Source of the DNA: Arenicola marina
Lineage: Eukaryota > Annelida > Polychaeta > Arenicolidae
Length of the DNA stretch: 64,000 nt
NCBI GenBank assembly: GCA_964019135.1
Contig: OZ025261.1
Span: forward strand, 32,348,029-32,412,028
Direction: 5' to 3'
The translations under genes were made by a program, and so were the position numbers. Numbering within the stretch: the first letter of the stretch is position 1; every line of letters begins with the position of its first letter. Below are positions 53,620 to 64,000 of the stretch, piece by piece. Below the pieces are notes generated by a model, which made no database searches, was not told where the DNA came from, and worked only from the letters and a program-made list of their open reading frames with translations.

Positions 53620-56600
53620 GCTGTAACATCGGGGTAGAGTATGCGCCCCAGAATGGCTGTAGTATCGGGGTAGAGTGTACGCACCAGAATGGCTGTAGTA
53701 TCGGGGTAGAGTGTACGCACCAGAATGGCTGTAGTATCGGGGTAGAGTGTACGCACCAGAATGGCTGTAGTATCGGGCTAGAGTGTACGCACCAGAATGG
53801 CTGTAGTATCGGGGTAGAGTGTACACATCAGAATGGCTGTAGTATCGGGGTAGAGTGTACGCACCAGAATGGCTGTAGTATCGGGGTAGAGTGTACGCAC
53901 CAGAATGGCTGTAGTATCGGGGTAGAGTGTACGCAACAGAATGGCTGTAGTATCGGGGTAGAGTGTACGCACCAGAATGGCTGTAGTATCGGGGTAGAGT
54001 GTACGCACCAGAATGGCTGTAGTATCGGGGTAGAGTGTACGCATGAGAATGGCTGTAGTATCGGGGTAGAGTGTACGAACCAGAATGGCTGTAGTATCGG
54101 GGTAGAGTGTACGCACCAGAATGGCTGTAGTATCGGGGTAGAGTGTACGCACCAGAATGGCTGTAGTATCGGGGTAGAGTGTACGCACCAGAATGGCTGT
54201 AATATCGGGGTAGAGTGTACGCACCAGAATGGCTGTAGTATCGGGGTAGAGTGTACGCATGAGAATGGCTGTAGTATCGGGGTAGTGTACGCACCAGAAT
54301 GGCTGTAATATCGGGGTAGAGTGTACGCACCAGAATGGCTGTAGTATCGGGGTAGAGTGTACGCACCAGAATGGCTGTAGTATCGGGGTAGAGTGTACGC
54401 ACCAGAATGGCTGTAGTATCGGGGTAGAGTGTACGCATGAGAATGGCTGTAGTATCGGGGTAGAGTGTACGCACCAGAATGGCTGTAGTATCGGGGTAGA
54501 GTGTACGCACCAGAATGGCTGTAGTATCGGGGTAGAGTGTACGCACCAGAATGGCTGTAGTATCGGGGTAGAGTGTACGCATCAGAATGGCTGTAATATC
54601 GGGGTAGAGTGTACGCACCAGAATGGCTGTAGTATCGGGGTAGAGTGTACGCACCAGAATGGCTGTAGTATCGGGGTAGAGTGTACGCACCAGAATGGCT
54701 GTAGCATTGGGGTAGAGTGTACGCCCCAGAATGTCTGTATCATCGGAGTAGAATGTACACATCAGAATGGCTGTAGTATCGGGCTAGAGTGTACGCACCA
54801 GAATGGCTGTAATATCGGGGTAGAGTGTACGCACCAGAATAGCTGTAGTATCGGGGTAGAGTGTACGCATGAGAATGGCTGTAGTATCGGGGTAGAGTGT
54901 ACGCATGAGAATGGCTGTAGTATCGGGGTAGAGTGTACGCATGAGAATGGCTGTAGCATTGGGGTAGAGTGTACGCCCCAGAATGTCTGTATCATCGGAG
55001 TAGAATGTACACATCAGAATGGCTGTAGTATCGGGCTAGAGTGTACGCACCAGAATGGCTGTAATATCGGGGTAGAGTGTACGCATGAGAATGGCTGTAG
55101 TATCGGGGTAGAGTGTACGCATGAGAATGGCTGTAGTATCGGGGTAGAGTGTACGCACCAGAATGGCTGTAGTATCGGGGTAGAGTGTACGCACCAGAAT
55201 GGCTGTAATATCGGGGTAGAGTGTACGCACCAGAATGGTTGTAGTCTCGGGGTAGAGTGTACGCACCAGAATGGCTGTAGTATCGGGGTAGAGTGTACGC
55301 CCCAGAATGGCTGTAGTATCGGGGTAGAGTGTACGCACCAGAATGGCTGTAGTATCGGGGTAGAGTGTACGCACCAGAATGGCTGTAGTATCGGGGTAGA
55401 GTGTACGCACCAGAATGGCTGTAATATCGGGGTAGAGTGTACGCACCAGAATGGCTGTAGTATCGGGGTAGAGTGTACGCACCAGAATGGCTGTAGTATC
55501 GGGGTAGAGTGTACGCATGAGAATGGCTGTAGTATCGGGGTAGAGTGTACGCACCAGAAAGGCTGTAATATCGGGGTAGAGTGTACGCACCAGAATGGCT
55601 GTAGTATCGGGGTAGAGTGTACGCACCAGAATGGCTGTAGTATCGGGGTAGAGTGTACGCATGAGAATGGCTGTAGTATCGGGGTAGAGTGTACGCCCCA
55701 GAATGGCTGTAGTATCGGGGTAGAGTGTACGCACCCGAATGGCTGTAGTATCGGGGTAGAGTGTACGCACCAGAATGGCTGTAGTATCGGGCTAGAGTGT
55801 ACGCACCAGAATGGCTGTAGTATCGGGGTAGAGTGTACGCATGAGAATGGCTGTAGTATCGGGGTAGAGTGTACGCACCAGAATGGCTGTAGTATCGGGG
55901 TAGAGTGTACGCACCAGAATTGCTGTAATATCGGGGTAGAGTGTACGCCCCAGAATGGCTGTAGTATCGGGGTAGAGTGTACGCACCAGAATGGCTGTAG
56001 CATTGGGGTAGAGTGTACGCCCCAGAATGTCTGTATCATCGGGGTAGAATGTACACATCAGAATGGCTGTAGTATCGGGCTAGAGTGTACGCACCAGAAT
56101 GGCTGTAGTATCGGGGTAGAGTGTACGCACCAGAATGGCTGTAGTATCGGGCTAGAGTGTACGCACCAGAATGGCTGTAGTATCGGGGTAGAGTGTACGC
56201 ACCAGAATGGCTGTAGTATCGGGGTAGAGTGTACGCACCAGAATGGCTGTAGTATCGGGGTAGAGTGTACGAACCAGAATGGCTGTAGTATCGGGGTAGA
56301 GTGTACGAACCAGAATGGCTGTAGTATCGGGGTAGAGTGTACGCACCAGAATGGCTGTAGCATTGTGGTAGAGTGTACGCCCCAGAATGTCTGTATCATC
56401 GGGGTAGAGTGTACGCACCAGAATGGCTGTAGTATCGGGGTAGAGTGTACGCACCAGAATGGCTGTAGTATCGGGGTAGAGTGTACGCCCCAGAATGTCT
56501 GTATCATCGGGGTAGAATGTACGCCCCAGAATGTCTGTATCATCGGGGTAGAATGTACACATCAGAATGTCTGTATCATCGGAGTGGAATGTACACATCA

Positions 56601-57422
56601 GAATGGCTGTAGTATCGGGCTAGAGTGTACGCACCAGAATGGCTGTAGTATCGGGGTAGAGTGTACGCACCAGAATGGCTGTAATATCGGGGTAGAGTGT
56701 ACGCACCAGAATGGCTGTAATATCGGGGTAGAGTGTACGCACCAGAATGGTTGTAGTCTCGGGGTAGAGTGTACGCACCAGAATGGCTGTAGTATCGGGG
56801 TAGAGTGTACGCACCAGAATGTCTGTATCATCGGGGTAAAATGTACACATCAGAATGGCTGTAGTATCGGGCTAGAGTGTACGCACCAGAATGGCTGTAG
56901 TATCGGGGTAGAGTGTACGCCCCAGAATGGCTGTAATATCGGGGTAGAGTGTACGCACCAGAATGGTTGTAGTCTCGGGGTAGAGTGTACGCACCAGAAT
57001 GGCTGTAGTATCGGGGTAGAGTGTACGCCCCAGAATGTCTGTATCATCGGGGTAGAGTGTACGCATGAGAATGGCTGTAGTATCGGGCTAGAGTGTACGC
57101 ACCAGAATGGCTGTAGCATTGGGGTAGAGTGTACGCCCCAGAATGTCTGTATCATCGGGGTAGAATGTACACATCAGAATGGCTGTAGTATCGGGCTAGA
57201 GTGTACGCACCAGAATGGCTGTAGCATTGGGGTAGAGTGTACGCCCCAGAATGTCTGTATCATCGGGGTAGAATGTACACATCAGAATGGCTGTAGTATC
57301 GGGCTAGAGTGTACGCACCAGAATGGTTGTAGTCTCGGGGTAGAATGTACACATCAGAATGGCTGTAGTATCGGGCTAGAGTGTACGCACCAGAATGGCT
57401 GTAGCGTCGGGCTAGAGTGTGC
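53620..57422. repeat. 36-bp minisatellite, about 105 units, with higher-order pattern
   Basis: Consensus GAATGGCTGTAGTATCGGGG plus TAGAGTGTACGCACCA repeats with perfect 36-bp register for 3.8 kb, apart from a 2-bp loss near 54280. A variant block (GTAGCATTGGGG, then CAGAATGTCTGTATCATCGG and GAATGTACACATCAG) recurs at 54701, 54953, 55997, 56357, 57113 and 57221, all at multiples of 36 bp. Because 36 is 12 codons, the minus strand reads LYPDTTAILVRT and HSTPILQPFWCV, and the plus strand CTHQNGCSIGVE, for hundreds of codons. I regard these as artefacts. Confidence 0.95.
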
Positions 57423-58864
57423 ATTAAAACTGGTTCGAGGTAGGAACATGAACTGGGTCAGGTCAAGGCTCATCCAGGTCGTGTACCCGCGGGTTGCCTA
57501 GGATCGGCTTGTCTCGGATCCAGGTTTAGATACATTGTTTCCACCCACTCTGCCAACGGGGGTGTGTGTGTGTGTGTGTGGGGGGGGGGGGGGGGTAACG
57601 GCTCCCAGCCCGTTTTGTCTCCATGTGGAGTATTAGGCTGGCACTAAGACGACAGACGGGGGGTGTCAGGGGTGCGGATTGGGAAGCGGGAGGGGGGGGG
57701 GGGCGGGGGTGCAGTGGATGCTATCGCTCGTAATTTACACATGAAGATCACATCGTTCCTGAGAAATCCTGAATGAAACAAGGTAGTTTTTCCCGTAGAG
57801 TCGTCTTCTAAATCTCTGCTGAGAGTGATAGTGTCAGAGCCACAACATTGATCAGTAAATTATTCACCATTTCTGTGATTGCATGTCAAGTGCCGCGCTT
57901 GGCCTAAATGGACCGTTACCGCAAATTGAATGTTCTGGGAGATAGGACTTGGGCCGTTGGATGCCTTGGCTGTTCTGGGTGTGCTGCCGCCCGGCCTCAA
58001 AGTGTTACTACCTCTTACAGCTGATGAAGCAGATTCTAATTGCTGAATATTCTTTACGGCATGGATGCCGTCAGCAAATGACCACAACCGGGATGTGGAT
58101 GACGTCATAGATGTCAAGAGGAACAATTTATAGTCGACTGAAAAGGGGGAACAGGGAAGATACAGGAAGTAAATGGGTGGTGCGGGGGAGGGGGTGGTGT
58201 GTCGGATGAGCGGTGGGGATATGGAGCCAGAAGGGCAAAGGCTGATGTGGGATAAAGTAGGTAGGTGAGGTAGGTGGATGAGGGCTGGTTGGGAAGGGGA
58301 GGAGGGGCCGCAGGGGGCTGTATCAAATAAGATGTCGGGAGGAGGCGGACCGGGTTCTCGTTTTAGGATGTTCTGTTAGTAAACACATGACAAAAACAGA
58401 AATTCAATAATATATTTGAGGCAGGCGACATTATAACTTGATATGAGATAAGGATGGAAACGCCTACATGCGTTAGCTTTCCGAGGACATCTGCTGACCT
58501 ATAACTTTTTAGTAGACAGTAGGAAATCCTATCGTAATGAAATACTTATAAAGCGTATAATATACAATATTATAATATTGTTTTAACCCGATGGCTTACT
58601 GCATGACGCATAATGCTTGTAGTGTAATTAAATCATATTCTGGCGACGTGGCGACCTGAGATTGTGTTAGTTGCTGCCAGGGACTCGTTGCTATACCATC
58701 GGCTAACAGTAACGTAATAGGGCTGATAAAGGGTGGTGGTAGCAGGGGCGGGCCTGGCGTGGAGGTGGAGGTCAGTGGGGGGTGGGGGGGGGGGGGGGGG
58801 GCTGGGGCGAGGGGGGTTGATGTGACGTCGCCGGCACCTCGCTTCATATTGTTATCATAAAGGG
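57423..58864. other. No gene seen; G-runs
   Basis: A (GT)n-G tract at 57560-57595 and G-runs near 57690 and 58783-58800. A minus frame at 57860-58126 has no recognisable features. Confidence 0.45.
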
Positions 58865-58867
58865 TGT

Positions 58868-59140
58868 CACATAGGTGGTGTTCGAGATATATCTAGAGGT
58901 GGTGGTTGAGATATATCGGGAGTTGGTGTTGGAGATATATCTGGTGCTGGTATTCGAGATATATCTGGAGTTTGTGTTATAGATATATCGGGAGTTGGTG
59001 TTGGAGATATACCCGGATGTGGTGTTATGTCAGATGTGTCTCTGAAGGTGGTGTTAGAAATATATCTGGAGTCGATGTTAGAGATATATCTAGAAGTGGT
59101 GTTCGAGATATAACTAGAGGTGGTGGTAGAGTTATATCTA
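58868..59140. repeat. 24-bp minisatellite GAGATATATCTGGAGTTGGT(GTTG)
   Basis: About eleven units, several variants (TCTAGAGGTGGTG, TCGGGAGTTGGTG). The array ends immediately at the right-hand Helitron-like boundary (59143). Confidence 0.9.
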
Positions 59141-59142
59141 TA

Positions 59143-60033
59143 CTAGCCGCCCTGCTCGCTCCGCTCGCGGGACGTCTAGCGTTCGTAGTAACAAGCGAAA
59201 GAAATAACAGTATGACAGTATTTTGTTTTATGCGTTAAATAGTAGCAGGCAGAAGGTAGACATTGGGCAGAAATAATATAGATAATTATATTGACATAAA
59301 TTGAGACCGGGAGTAGGTTACTGAATAACGGGACATAAATGTTAAAGATATTTAAACACTTTCTGTGCAATTATTGTGCATCCAGTACAGAATACTCAAA
59401 TTGCTGCTAAAGCACGCTAATAAACGAATATCAGTCCAGTAAAACTAAGGCCCAAGCTCATAGAATGATTCAGTAAAAAAAAAAGGGTTGATTGAGTAAA
59501 AAAAGGGGCTGTTTCCCGTCCGTTGTTTGTCATTTAACGTAGTACTACTACCTTCAGTGGATAAAATCTGCCTGACGTCCTGGTTGGATCTATAGAATTG
59601 ACGTGTAGTCCGCTTAACTATCCTGTAAAATTGGATACTGCTGTGACTGATGTTAAGAGCAGCGTGTTATCAATGGTTATAGGCATGGTTCCCAGGGCAG
59701 AGTTCCCCGGGCAGAGTTCGTTCTCTTGCTACTGATGGGAAGTTGTGGGCGCGGGACAGTACGGGATTTGTTTGCTTTGATGACGGTTCGGGCGATAATG
59801 CGTTGGGAAAAATATTACTGTTGGCACCAAGCCAGGTAGAGCGCCGCACCCGAAAGCGATATTATGCGCGGGATAAGGTGATAATCACCCAGTGGTTGTG
59901 CTGACACATGCGATAGCTTTGACACATCTAAGAGCGACTGTTGAATATATGGGTTCAAGGCGGCTGCTGTTGCCAATGCGCTCTTGCATGCCGCGGCATA
60001 GTGGGACAGACAGCTTCATTTTATTAGTATAGA
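59143..60033 (-). mobile_element. Helitron-like non-autonomous element
   Basis: Read on the minus strand it begins TCTATACTAATAAAATGAAG (from 60033) and ends in a GC-rich block CCCGCGAGCGGAGCGAGC then GGGCGGCTAG (59143-59146). A TC start and a CTRR end after GC-rich dyad sequence are Helitron features. The short inverted termini TATCTATACTA (59135-59145 and 60025-60035) could instead indicate a TIR element. No Rep/helicase frame is present. Confidence 0.5.
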
Positions 60034-60035
60034 TA

Positions 60036-61560
60036 TCCGCCGCACTTCACCCTGCCATACCCGACTAAACCGCATAACTAACCCTCATAGTGACTCACTA
60101 TACATATGTATGTGTTAAATGCCTATCTGAGTGTATTCTGCCACAACTGTTCTATAACTATATTTAAGGGTGTAGGGAATGACGCGTCGCGTCACTATTG
60201 AACCACATAAAATGTTGGTTGGTAAACTGGTGCTTTTTATATCCAGAGAAGAAAATACAGAAATGACAATTTGTTGATATATTTTTAGCTGTACTGCTCG
60301 CGTTTTACTATATTTAGTGGGTGGCCCGCTCCAGGCGCAAGGGGGTAGGGAGACTATGACAACGGTTGTCTAAGGTGACGGCAGCAAAAGGTGAGCCCGT
60401 AAAACGTATGTAACTATAATTGCATAATGACCGCTTTTTTCTATCCGTTTAAACTTGATGTGTCAATTCTATTTTTGACCGTTTTTTTATGCCACGTCGA
60501 GGAGGGGGCGGGAAGGCAGTGGGGCGGGGGGGGGGGCGGGAAGGGAGTGGGGAGGGGGCGGGAAGGGAGTGGGAAGAGGGCGGGAAGGGAGCCGGGAGGG
60601 TGCGGCGAGAGGCAGTTAGTGGGTAGTGAGAAGGCGGGGAGGGTGCGGCGATGGGGCGTGGGAGGGGGCGGGGTGGGGTGGGTGCAAGGAGGGAGGGGTG
60701 ATTGTATGGAAGGTGGTGCCATAAGTTAACGGGGGGAGGTAAAGAAGGAGGGATCCTTATTTTTCTTGGGCACTATTCCAAGAATTACTCAAAACGGGAT
60801 CACTTAACCTCTCCGTTGGCGGAACAATACCTGAGCCATACCGACGACACGGCCGCCCTCCACACATCTCCTCGACGCCGCGCTCAGACCACGTGGTCGT
60901 ACGAGCACGCGCACACGCAGGCCCGACGCCAGCGACCCTGGCGGAGACCCTCTCGGATTCCACATGTCCGGGAGACGAAGAGGCCGCGAGAACGTTTTAC
61001 CTCTGCCAAGTGTGGGCTTGCGCTAAAACTAGTCCGCGCGCATAGGAATATCACCCACCCGGAGTTCCTTGATTGGAATCGTTTGCTCACATGTTGCAGT
61101 ACCTTAGTGAAGCAAAACGAGCACCTGGGAGATCATAATTGCGAAATAAGTCGAAACGAGGAAGGGCGTGGGGGAGAGATGCTCTGTTTAGGTGGTGCCA
61201 CTATGTCATCAGTCTCTCGTGAAAGGTTCACCCCAATATATGGGAAATAACAAGCTTTTTCATGTCTTCGACACACACCGAATTATGCAGAAATGTGTTT
61301 GTTACTTTCCTGCTGATATTGTACCTACATCATTAACACCATTAAAGGGTTCTTTGGGGATACCATTTCACGATCGTTTACTCCCCTCTACCACTCGTCA
61401 TACACCACGTCTGTAGTAGACCCGCTAGTTTTGTCGCCGCTTCTAGATGAAACCACAACTGAGGCGAAGGGTGCCGCCGACTTATTGGTTTGCCGGAAGC
61501 AACGCTGGTTCATGCCTATTCTGATGGAAGAAGAAACAGATCAGTCGACAAACAAGACAT
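60036..61560. other. No supported gene; G-rich block
   Basis: GGGAGTGGGGAGGGGGCGGGAA-like sequence at 60500-60690 gives false Pro-rich frames. A 182-codon plus frame (60702-61250) has ordinary composition but no domain I recognise and no clear splice support. Confidence 0.45.
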
Positions 61561-61565
61561 TAAGA

Positions 61566-62590
61566 TGTTTGCCGGACGCTGTCACCCCCTGTACGACAGA
61601 GCCGGATGTTTGCCCGACGCTGTCACCCCCTGTACGACAGAGCCAGATGTTTGCCCGACGCTGTCACCCCCTGTACGACAGAGCCGGATGTTTGCCCGAC
61701 GCTGTCACCCCCTGTAGGACAGAGCCAGATGGTTGCCGGACGCTGTCACCCCCTGTACGACAGAGCCAGATGTTTGCCCGACGCTGTCACCCCCTGTACG
61801 ACAGAGCCAGATGTTTGCCGGACGCTGTCACCCCCTGTACGACAGAGCCAGATGTTTGCTGGACGCTGTCACCCCCTGTACGACAGAGCCAGATGTTTGC
61901 CCGACGCTGTCACCCCCTGTATGACAGAGCCAGATGTTTGTTGGACGCTGTCACCCCCTGTACGACAGAGCCAGATGTTTGCTGGACGCTGTCACCCCCT
62001 GTACGACAGAGCCAGATGTTTGCCCGACGCTGTCACCCCCTGTACGACAGAGCCAGATGTTTGCCCGACGCTGTCACCCCCTATACGACAGAGCCAGATG
62101 TTTCCTGAACGCTGTCACCCCCTGTACGACAGAGCCAGATGTTTGCTGGACGCTGTCACCCCCTGTACGACAGAGCCAGATGTTTGCCGGACGCTGTCAC
62201 CCCCTGTACGACAGAGCCAGATGTTTGCTGGACGCTGTCACCCCCTGTACGACAGAGCCAGATGTTTGTCGGACGCTGTCACCCCCTGTACGACAGAGCC
62301 AGATGTTTGCTGGACGCTGTCACCCCCTGTACGACAGAGCCAGATGTTTGCCCGACGCTGTCACCCCCTGTACGACAGAGCCAGATGTTTGCTTAACGCT
62401 GTCACCCCCTGTACGACAGAGCCAGATGTTTGCTGGACGCTGTCACCCCCTATACGACAGAGCCAGATGTTTGCCCGACGCTGTCACCCCCTGTACGACA
62501 GAGCCAGATGTTTGCTGGACGATGTCACCCCCTGTGCGACAGTGCCAGATGTTTCCTGAACGCTGTCACCCCCTGTACAACAGAGCCAAA
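61566..62590 (+). repeat. 41-bp minisatellite, 25 units, open in all three frames
   Basis: Unit GACGCTGTCACCCCCTGTAC plus GACAGAGCCAGATGTTTGCC and one base. 41 is not a multiple of 3, so a reading frame cycles through all three frames of the unit every 123 bp without a stop, giving plus frames of up to 317 codons. Variation is concentrated in the last 5 bases of the unit (GCCCG, GCCGG, GCTGG, GTTGG, GTCGG, CCTGA, GCTTA). Confidence 0.95.
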
Positions 62591-62609
62591 TGTTCTGCGT
62601 AACCTCCAA

Positions 62610-62765
62610 CAAAAATGGTGACTTTGGCATGGCATAGATGTAGACGTGACGTCTGTCGGTTAAAAGGGGAACTTTGGCATGGCATAGATGTATAAATAAC
62701 ATCGACGAGTTAAAGGAGGGACTTTGGCAGGTCTTAGACGTATACGTGATGTCGGTCAGGTACGC
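62610..62765. repeat. Three-unit repeat, about 52 bp
   Basis: GACTTTGGCATGGCATAGAT plus GTAGACGTGACGTCTGTCGG and TTAAA(A/G)GGGG recurs three times with increasing divergence, directly after the 41-bp array. Confidence 0.8.
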
Positions 62766-63016
62766 GTCGACTCGACGCGCCATTTCGCTCTCTAGGTGTC
62801 ATTGACGTCGGTCGCCGTGCTCAAGACGCGTCTCACAAACTAGACAGTGCATATTTGTGACGCATCTTTGGTCTCACAGGGCGCGCACAGTAAGGAGGGG
62901 ACTAGTGATGGCTCGGGTAATAGGATGGGAGACATATATAGAGAGAGAAAGACACAGAGAGAACATAGATCGATTAATAGGTAGATAAATAGTTAGAAAG
63001 ATAGATAGATAGCTAA
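62766..63016. other. No gene seen; GAGA and GATA microsatellites
   Basis: GAGAGAGAAAGACACAGAGA (about 62940-62960) and ATAGATAGATAG (about 63000-63012) lie just before the retrotransposon remnant. Confidence 0.6.
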
Positions 63017-64000
63017 ATATGTGTACTTGAAGAGTATTGCCACAAATGGGGAATGTCGTTAAATCTAAAGAAAACTAAAGTTATGGTTTTTAGAAATGGG
63101 GGGCCATTAAGAGGGAATGAACGATGGATGTTATCTGGGAACAAAATGGATTGTGTATCTGTGTATAACTACTTAGGGTTCCATTTCACCCCTAAACTAG
63201 TATGGACTGCCACTCAAAGGTATCGGTCAGATCAGGCTGGGAAAGTTGCAAATTTAATTAAACAGTTAGATATTCAATCAGGCGGTCTGGACATCAACCT
63301 TTTGCTGAAAATGTTTGATACTATGGTGCTCCCAATACAGGTATATGGTTCGGAAATATGGGGTCTCAATACTGCGGATGTAGTGGAAAAAGTGCAAATG
63401 AAACTTTGTAAATATATCTTAGGGGTAGGGGTTGCAACACCGAACCAAGCGGTCCTAGGGGAATTAGGTAGACTTCCAATCAGATATCACTGTGAGAAGA
63501 GAGCCATTAAATATTGGGTTAAATTGCTAGGAATGCCGCATAACAGACTGGTCAAAGCTGCATCTAACATGTTATATCAACATGACGATGTTGGGAGAAC
63601 CACAAAGAACTGGGCTACCCAGGTGAAGATTTGGTTATTCAGACATGGTTTCGGTTATGCGTGGATCACGCAGACAGTTGGGGACCCAGTTTGTTTCATG
63701 CGAGAGGTTACTCAGCGAGCCAGGGATATTCTCACCCAGAATTGGTACTCCAATGTGTGTGACAATACAAAGCTGGCACCAGAATATTGCTGCTATAAAA
63801 CTCTGTTAAACCCTAAGCGCTACCTCACATGTATACGATTCAAACGTTTGCGTAGCGTGTATAGCATATTCCGATGCGCGAATCATAATTTGATGATCGA
63901 AAAAAACAGACATTTAAATTTACCCTTTCAAGAAAGGCTATGCATCCATTGCCAACGCGTCGGGGTGGACGTAGTCGAGTCACAAGCTCACTTTTTACTA
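63017..64000 (+). mobile_element. 5'-truncated non-LTR retrotransposon, open frame runs off the window
   Basis: An uninterrupted frame of 328 codons begins after TAA at 63014 and reaches the window end. It starts inside the reverse transcriptase, after the catalytic YADD-type box, with LEEYCHKWGMSLNLKKTKVM then VFRNGG. It continues through YNYLGFHFTPKL and VLPIQVYGSEIWGL to a C-terminal zinc knuckle, CIHCQ...ESQAHF. This order is typical of CR1/Jockey-type elements. Without the RT active site it cannot be functional, but no stop has accumulated, so the insertion is probably recent. The abutting ATAGATAG microsatellite may mark the truncation point. Confidence 0.75.

Noticed and set aside
53620..57422. 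CRISPR array
   Set aside because: 36-bp units are contiguous without unique spacers, and the genome is eukaryotic.
53584..57501. Minus frames of 392 and 341 codons and a plus frame of 378 codons as repeat proteins
   Set aside because: They coincide exactly with a 36-bp minisatellite, exist on both strands and survive a frameshift only because the unit lacks stops. No exon signals or unique flanking protein.
60702..61250. 182-codon plus frame
   Set aside because: The longest non-repetitive frame outside mobile elements, but low-complexity start, no domain, no clear exon borders; left unannotated.
61431..62602. Plus frames of 225-317 codons as a repeat protein
   Set aside because: Product of a 41-bp tandem repeat that is open in all frames; the apparent protein cycles through three frames of the same DNA unit.

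Overview
This is intron-rich, repeat-rich eukaryotic nuclear DNA. There are no operons, ribosome-binding sites or densely packed reading frames. GT-AG exons, tRNA-derived SINEs, 5'-truncated non-LTR retrotransposons, MITE-like elements and many large minisatellites point to a marine invertebrate. A mollusc is my best guess, from the SINE type, the minisatellite load and the style of the retrotransposon remnants. The species cannot be read from the window.

Layout. At 1-10 kb lies a mosaic of one complex non-coding repeat in three partial or full copies (A 1559-3374, B 4245-7052, C 9055-10075). Copy A carries a clean 440-bp inverted-repeat element; copy B preserves the empty site. From 10 to 21 kb I see no gene, only G-tracts, minisatellites and a decayed retrotransposon fragment. 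From about 21.4 to 32.5 kb, on the minus strand, is the one convincing gene: the N-terminal exons of a fibrous sheath-interacting protein 2 (FSIP2)-like protein. Eight exons join in phase over about 420 codons, a ninth is tentative, and the rest presumably lies left of the window. Introns 3 and 4 begin with minisatellites whose repeated unit contains the 5' splice site itself.

From 32.5 to 43 kb there are minisatellites (two carrying YY1-like motifs, one built of GAGGTAAGT units), a 250-bp long-inverted-repeat element and unremarkable DNA. At 43.4-45.6 kb (+) is a broken multi-exon locus with a Mutator-like transposase-type C-terminal region followed by a DEDDh exonuclease domain. From 46 to 53 kb there are local duplications, a CpG/ETS-rich candidate promoter near 48.4 kb and a truncated non-LTR element with 15-bp target-site duplications. 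At 53.6-57.4 kb is a 36-bp minisatellite of about 105 units. At 58.9-60.0 kb a 24-bp array abuts a Helitron-like element. At 61.6-62.6 kb is a 41-bp minisatellite that is open in all three frames. From 63.0 kb to the window end is a second truncated non-LTR element with an uninterrupted 328-codon reading frame that runs off the edge.

How the parts relate. The only likely functional protein gene is the sperm-tail-type FSIP2-like gene. A CRE lies about 190 bp upstream of its start codon, and an X-box-like palindrome lies inside it. Most other long reading frames here are artefacts of minisatellites whose period or composition avoids stop codons. Family names come from memory of conserved motifs, not from a search.
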